Shown: piece after piece, positions 62,357 through 64,000 of the stretch | How the letters are laid out: every line of letters starts with the position of its first letter | Numbering within the stretch: position 1 is the stretch's first letter | DNA from: Plantibacter sp. ME-Dv--P-122b | Lineage (GTDB): Bacteria; Actinomycetota; Actinomycetes; Actinomycetales; Microbacteriaceae | Length of the DNA: 64,000 nucleotides | Direction: 5' to 3' | Assembly: GCF_030209375.1 (NCBI RefSeq) | Contig: NZ_JARVSC010000003.1 | Coordinates: 930,001-994,000, forward strand | Translations under genes and position numbers: made by a program | The notes under the pieces: model-generated | The model's database searches: none | Seen by the model: only the letters and a program-made list of their open reading frames with translations | Told to the model about the DNA's origin: nothing

Positions 62357-63469
62357 TCAGGCGGCGGTCGCGGCGTGGGCGGCGACCGGTGCCTGTTCGT
62401 CGATGACGCCGGTGATGACGACGTCGCGGGTGTCGGTCCAGTCGATGAGCACCTTGCCCGCCGCTCCCCCGCGCGCAGTGTCGAACGCGTCCTGCCAGGA
62501 GGCCAGCGGGAAGCGTGCGGTGACGAGCGACTCGAGGGCGTTACGGAGCTCGGGGCTGTGGTCGACCATCGCGCTCGCGTGGTGCCAGGTGTCGAACATC
62601 TCGCGGCCGTAGATGCCCTTGATGGTGATCATGCGGGTGATGACCTTGGTCCAGTCGATCTCGATGTTGGTCGAGGGGAGACCGAGGAGCGCGACCTTGC
62701 CGCCGGTGTTGAGGTTCTCGATGAGTTCGCTCGCGGCGGCGGCCTGTCCGGACATCTCGAGGCCGATGTCGAAGCCCTCGAGCATGCCGAGCTCGGCCTG
62801 GGCGTCGGCGACCCGCTCCTTCGAGACGTCGACCACGCGGTCCGCCCCGACGGCGAGCGCCTTCTCGAGGCGGTCGGCGACGACGTCGGTCGCGACGATG
62901 TTGCGCGCCCCGGCGACCCGGCAGACGGCGATGGCCATGAGGCCGATGGGTCCGCAGCCGGTGATGAGGACGTCTTCGCCGAGGATCGGGAAGCTGAGGG
63001 CGGTGTGGACGGCGTTGCCGAGGGGGTCGAAGAGGGCGCCGAGGTCGGGCGTGACCTGGTCGCCGTGGACCCAGACGTTGGTGGCCGGCAGGACGACGTA
63101 CTCGGCGAAGGCGCCGTCGAGGTTGACGCCGAGGCCGCGCGTGTGGCGGCAGAGGTGGCGGCGGCCCGAGCGGCAGTTGCGGCACGTGCCGCAGACGAGG
63201 TGGCCCTCGCCGGAGACCGCTGCGCCAACAGGGATCGCTTCGACGCGGCTGCCGACCTCGACGACCTCACCCGAGAACTCGTGGCCGGGGACGAGCGGGG
63301 CGTCGACCGCGCCGGCCGCCCACGGGTCCCACGACTCGATGTGGAGGTCGGTGCCGCAGATGCCGGTGCGGTGGACTCGGATGAGGACGTCGTCGGAACC
63401 CATGGCCGGCATCGCGCGCTCGACGAGTTCGAAACCGGCGGTGTCGGGTCGTTTCCAGAGGGCGAGCAA
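62357..63469 (-). CDS. tdh: L-threonine 3-dehydrogenase
   Basis: A zinc-dependent medium-chain dehydrogenase. The TTG at 63469 with AGGAAGG upstream ([17 protein letters not shown]) fits the usual N-terminus (370 residues); the first ATG at 63574 adds an uncharacteristic 35-residue extension and has no ribosome-binding site. Conserved features: [16 protein letters not shown] (catalytic Zn), [15 protein letters not shown], structural Zn cysteines in [18 protein letters not shown], and the NAD loop [15 protein letters not shown]. Oxidises L-threonine to 2-amino-3-oxobutyrate for Kbl. Confidence 0.95.
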   Translation of the reverse strand: MLALWKRPDTAGFELVERAMPAMGSDDVLIRVHRTGICGTDLHIESWDPWAAGAVDAPLVPGHEFSGEVVEVGSRVEAIPVGAAVSGEGHLVCGTCRNCRSGRRHLCRHTRGLGVNLDGAFAEYVVLPATNVWVHGDQVTPDLGALFDPLGNAVHTALSFPILGEDVLITGCGPIGLMAIAVCRVAGARNIVATDVVADRLEKALAVGADRVVDVSKERVADAQAELGMLEGFDIGLEMSGQAAAASELIENLNTGGKVALLGLPSTNIEIDWTKVITRMITIKGIYGREMFDTWHHASAMVDHSPELRNALESLVTARFPLASWQDAFDTARGGAAGKVLIDWTDTRDVVITGVIDEQAPVAAHAATAA

Positions 63470-63614
63470 CGGCGTTCCTTCCTGCGGGAGCGGCGGCGGC
63501 CGGTGGGGCCGGCTGTCGCGGACGGGCGCCCTTGCGCTGTCCTGGTGACCAACGTAGTCAGATCGATCCGTCATGAATATTGAGGGTTTCCACGCGACCA
63601 GTTAGCTTGAGCTG

Positions 63615-64000
63615 ATGAATCTCTCTCAGATGCGGATCATGCGTGAACTGGCCGAGCGCGGCACGATCGCGGCGGTCGCGCGGCACCTGCACGTGACAGC
63701 GCCGGCGATCTCGCAGCAGCTGGCCGCCCTGCATCGAGAGCTCGGCGTCGCGCTGACGTATCGGGTGGGGCGCGAGATCCGTCTGACCGAGGCGGGCATG
63801 GCACTGGCCGAGATGGCGGGGACGGTGCACACGCTGATCGACCGTGCGGCCGAGACGGTGCGCGAGTACGGCGACGACACCGGGGCGCGGGTGCGGGTGG
63901 CGGCGTTCCAGAGTGCCGGGCAGGCCTTGCTGCCGGGGTTGCTGGAGGACGCCGATGGCGGACCGTCGCTGGTGTTCGGGGAGCATGATGTCGCGCAACC
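63615..64000 (+). CDS. LysR-family transcriptional regulator (partial)
   Basis: ATG 63615 opens a frame that runs off the right edge (128 codons present). The LysR helix-turn-helix is at the start: QMRIMRELAERGTIAAVARHLHVTAPAISQQLAALHRELGVALTYRVGREIRLTEAG. The effector domain begins RVRVAAFQSAGQALLPGLLE. It is divergent from tdh, whose control is its likely job. Confidence 0.9.
   Translation, partial: MNLSQMRIMRELAERGTIAAVARHLHVTAPAISQQLAALHRELGVALTYRVGREIRLTEAGMALAEMAGTVHTLIDRAAETVREYGDDTGARVRVAAFQSAGQALLPGLLEDADGGPSLVFGEHDVAQ

Overview
The window is a very GC-rich bacterial chromosome segment. Gene style and GC suggest Actinomycetota and probably Microbacteriaceae: many ATGA-coupled operons, GTG and TTG starts, GntR/FCD, LacI and DeoR sugar regulators, a class-E-type (LATTG) sortase signal, and dispersed palindromic intergenic repeats. 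This assignment is inference. I see no rRNA, tRNA, CRISPR array, transposase or phage gene.

Region 1 (1-7560) is a four-carbon sugar module in two convergent operons. On the plus strand are the DhaL end of a dihydroxyacetone-kinase-type erythrulose kinase, an RpiB-type isomerase, a TIM-type isomerase and a GntR/FCD regulator. On the minus strand are a xylose-isomerase-like TIM-barrel protein, a 3-hydroxyacyl-CoA-dehydrogenase-family enzyme, an SDR, a 36-residue membrane peptide and an ACS-family MFS transporter. The kinase and isomerases match the known route L-erythrulose > L-erythrulose-1-P > D-erythrulose-4-P > D-erythrose-4-P; the minus-strand enzymes would feed it from a polyol or aldonate that is not identified.

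Region 2 (7600-19000) has housekeeping and small genes (LON-domain protein, MsrA, MOSC), a LacI regulator with a clear operator facing a fused Gfo/Idh/MocA-aldo/keto reductase, and a ribose-type ABC importer whose ATPase carries a repeat-built C-terminal tail. Region 3 (19300-33960) holds regulators, a VanRS-like two-component system opposite a VanY-like peptidase, a DHA2 drug exporter with two divergent TetR genes, two secreted proteins and a YtrA-type GntR operon. Region 4 (34100-43000) is a DeoR-controlled amino-sugar glycoside operon (GH4, ABC importer, SIS isomerase/deaminase, BadF/NagK kinase, DMT transporter). Region 5 (43200-53450) includes a DUF2268 protease, MerR regulators, a 1030-residue LTD-repeat wall protein, an Eis-like acetyltransferase and a Fic protein.

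Region 6 (53500-60230) is the most unusual part: a six-gene, translationally coupled, lower-GC operon. It encodes a BacA-like prephenate decarboxylase, an unknown protein with an HDxxH motif, two ATP-grasp ligases, a class IV aminotransferase and an MFS exporter. The layout recalls bacilysin biosynthesis (decarboxylase, aminotransferase, ligase, exporter) but lacks BacB, BacC and BacG equivalents, so it is a candidate undescribed pathway for a prephenate-derived peptide-like product. Region 7 (60380-64000) has small genes, a threonine-catabolic kbl-tdh pair and a truncated LysR regulator.

Three repeat families recur: at least seven large intergenic palindromes (about 105-170 bp), a short CCTGAGCCTGTCGAAGGG element that has twice expanded into tandem arrays (once inside a gene), and a pair of 73-bp hairpins flanking one gene.
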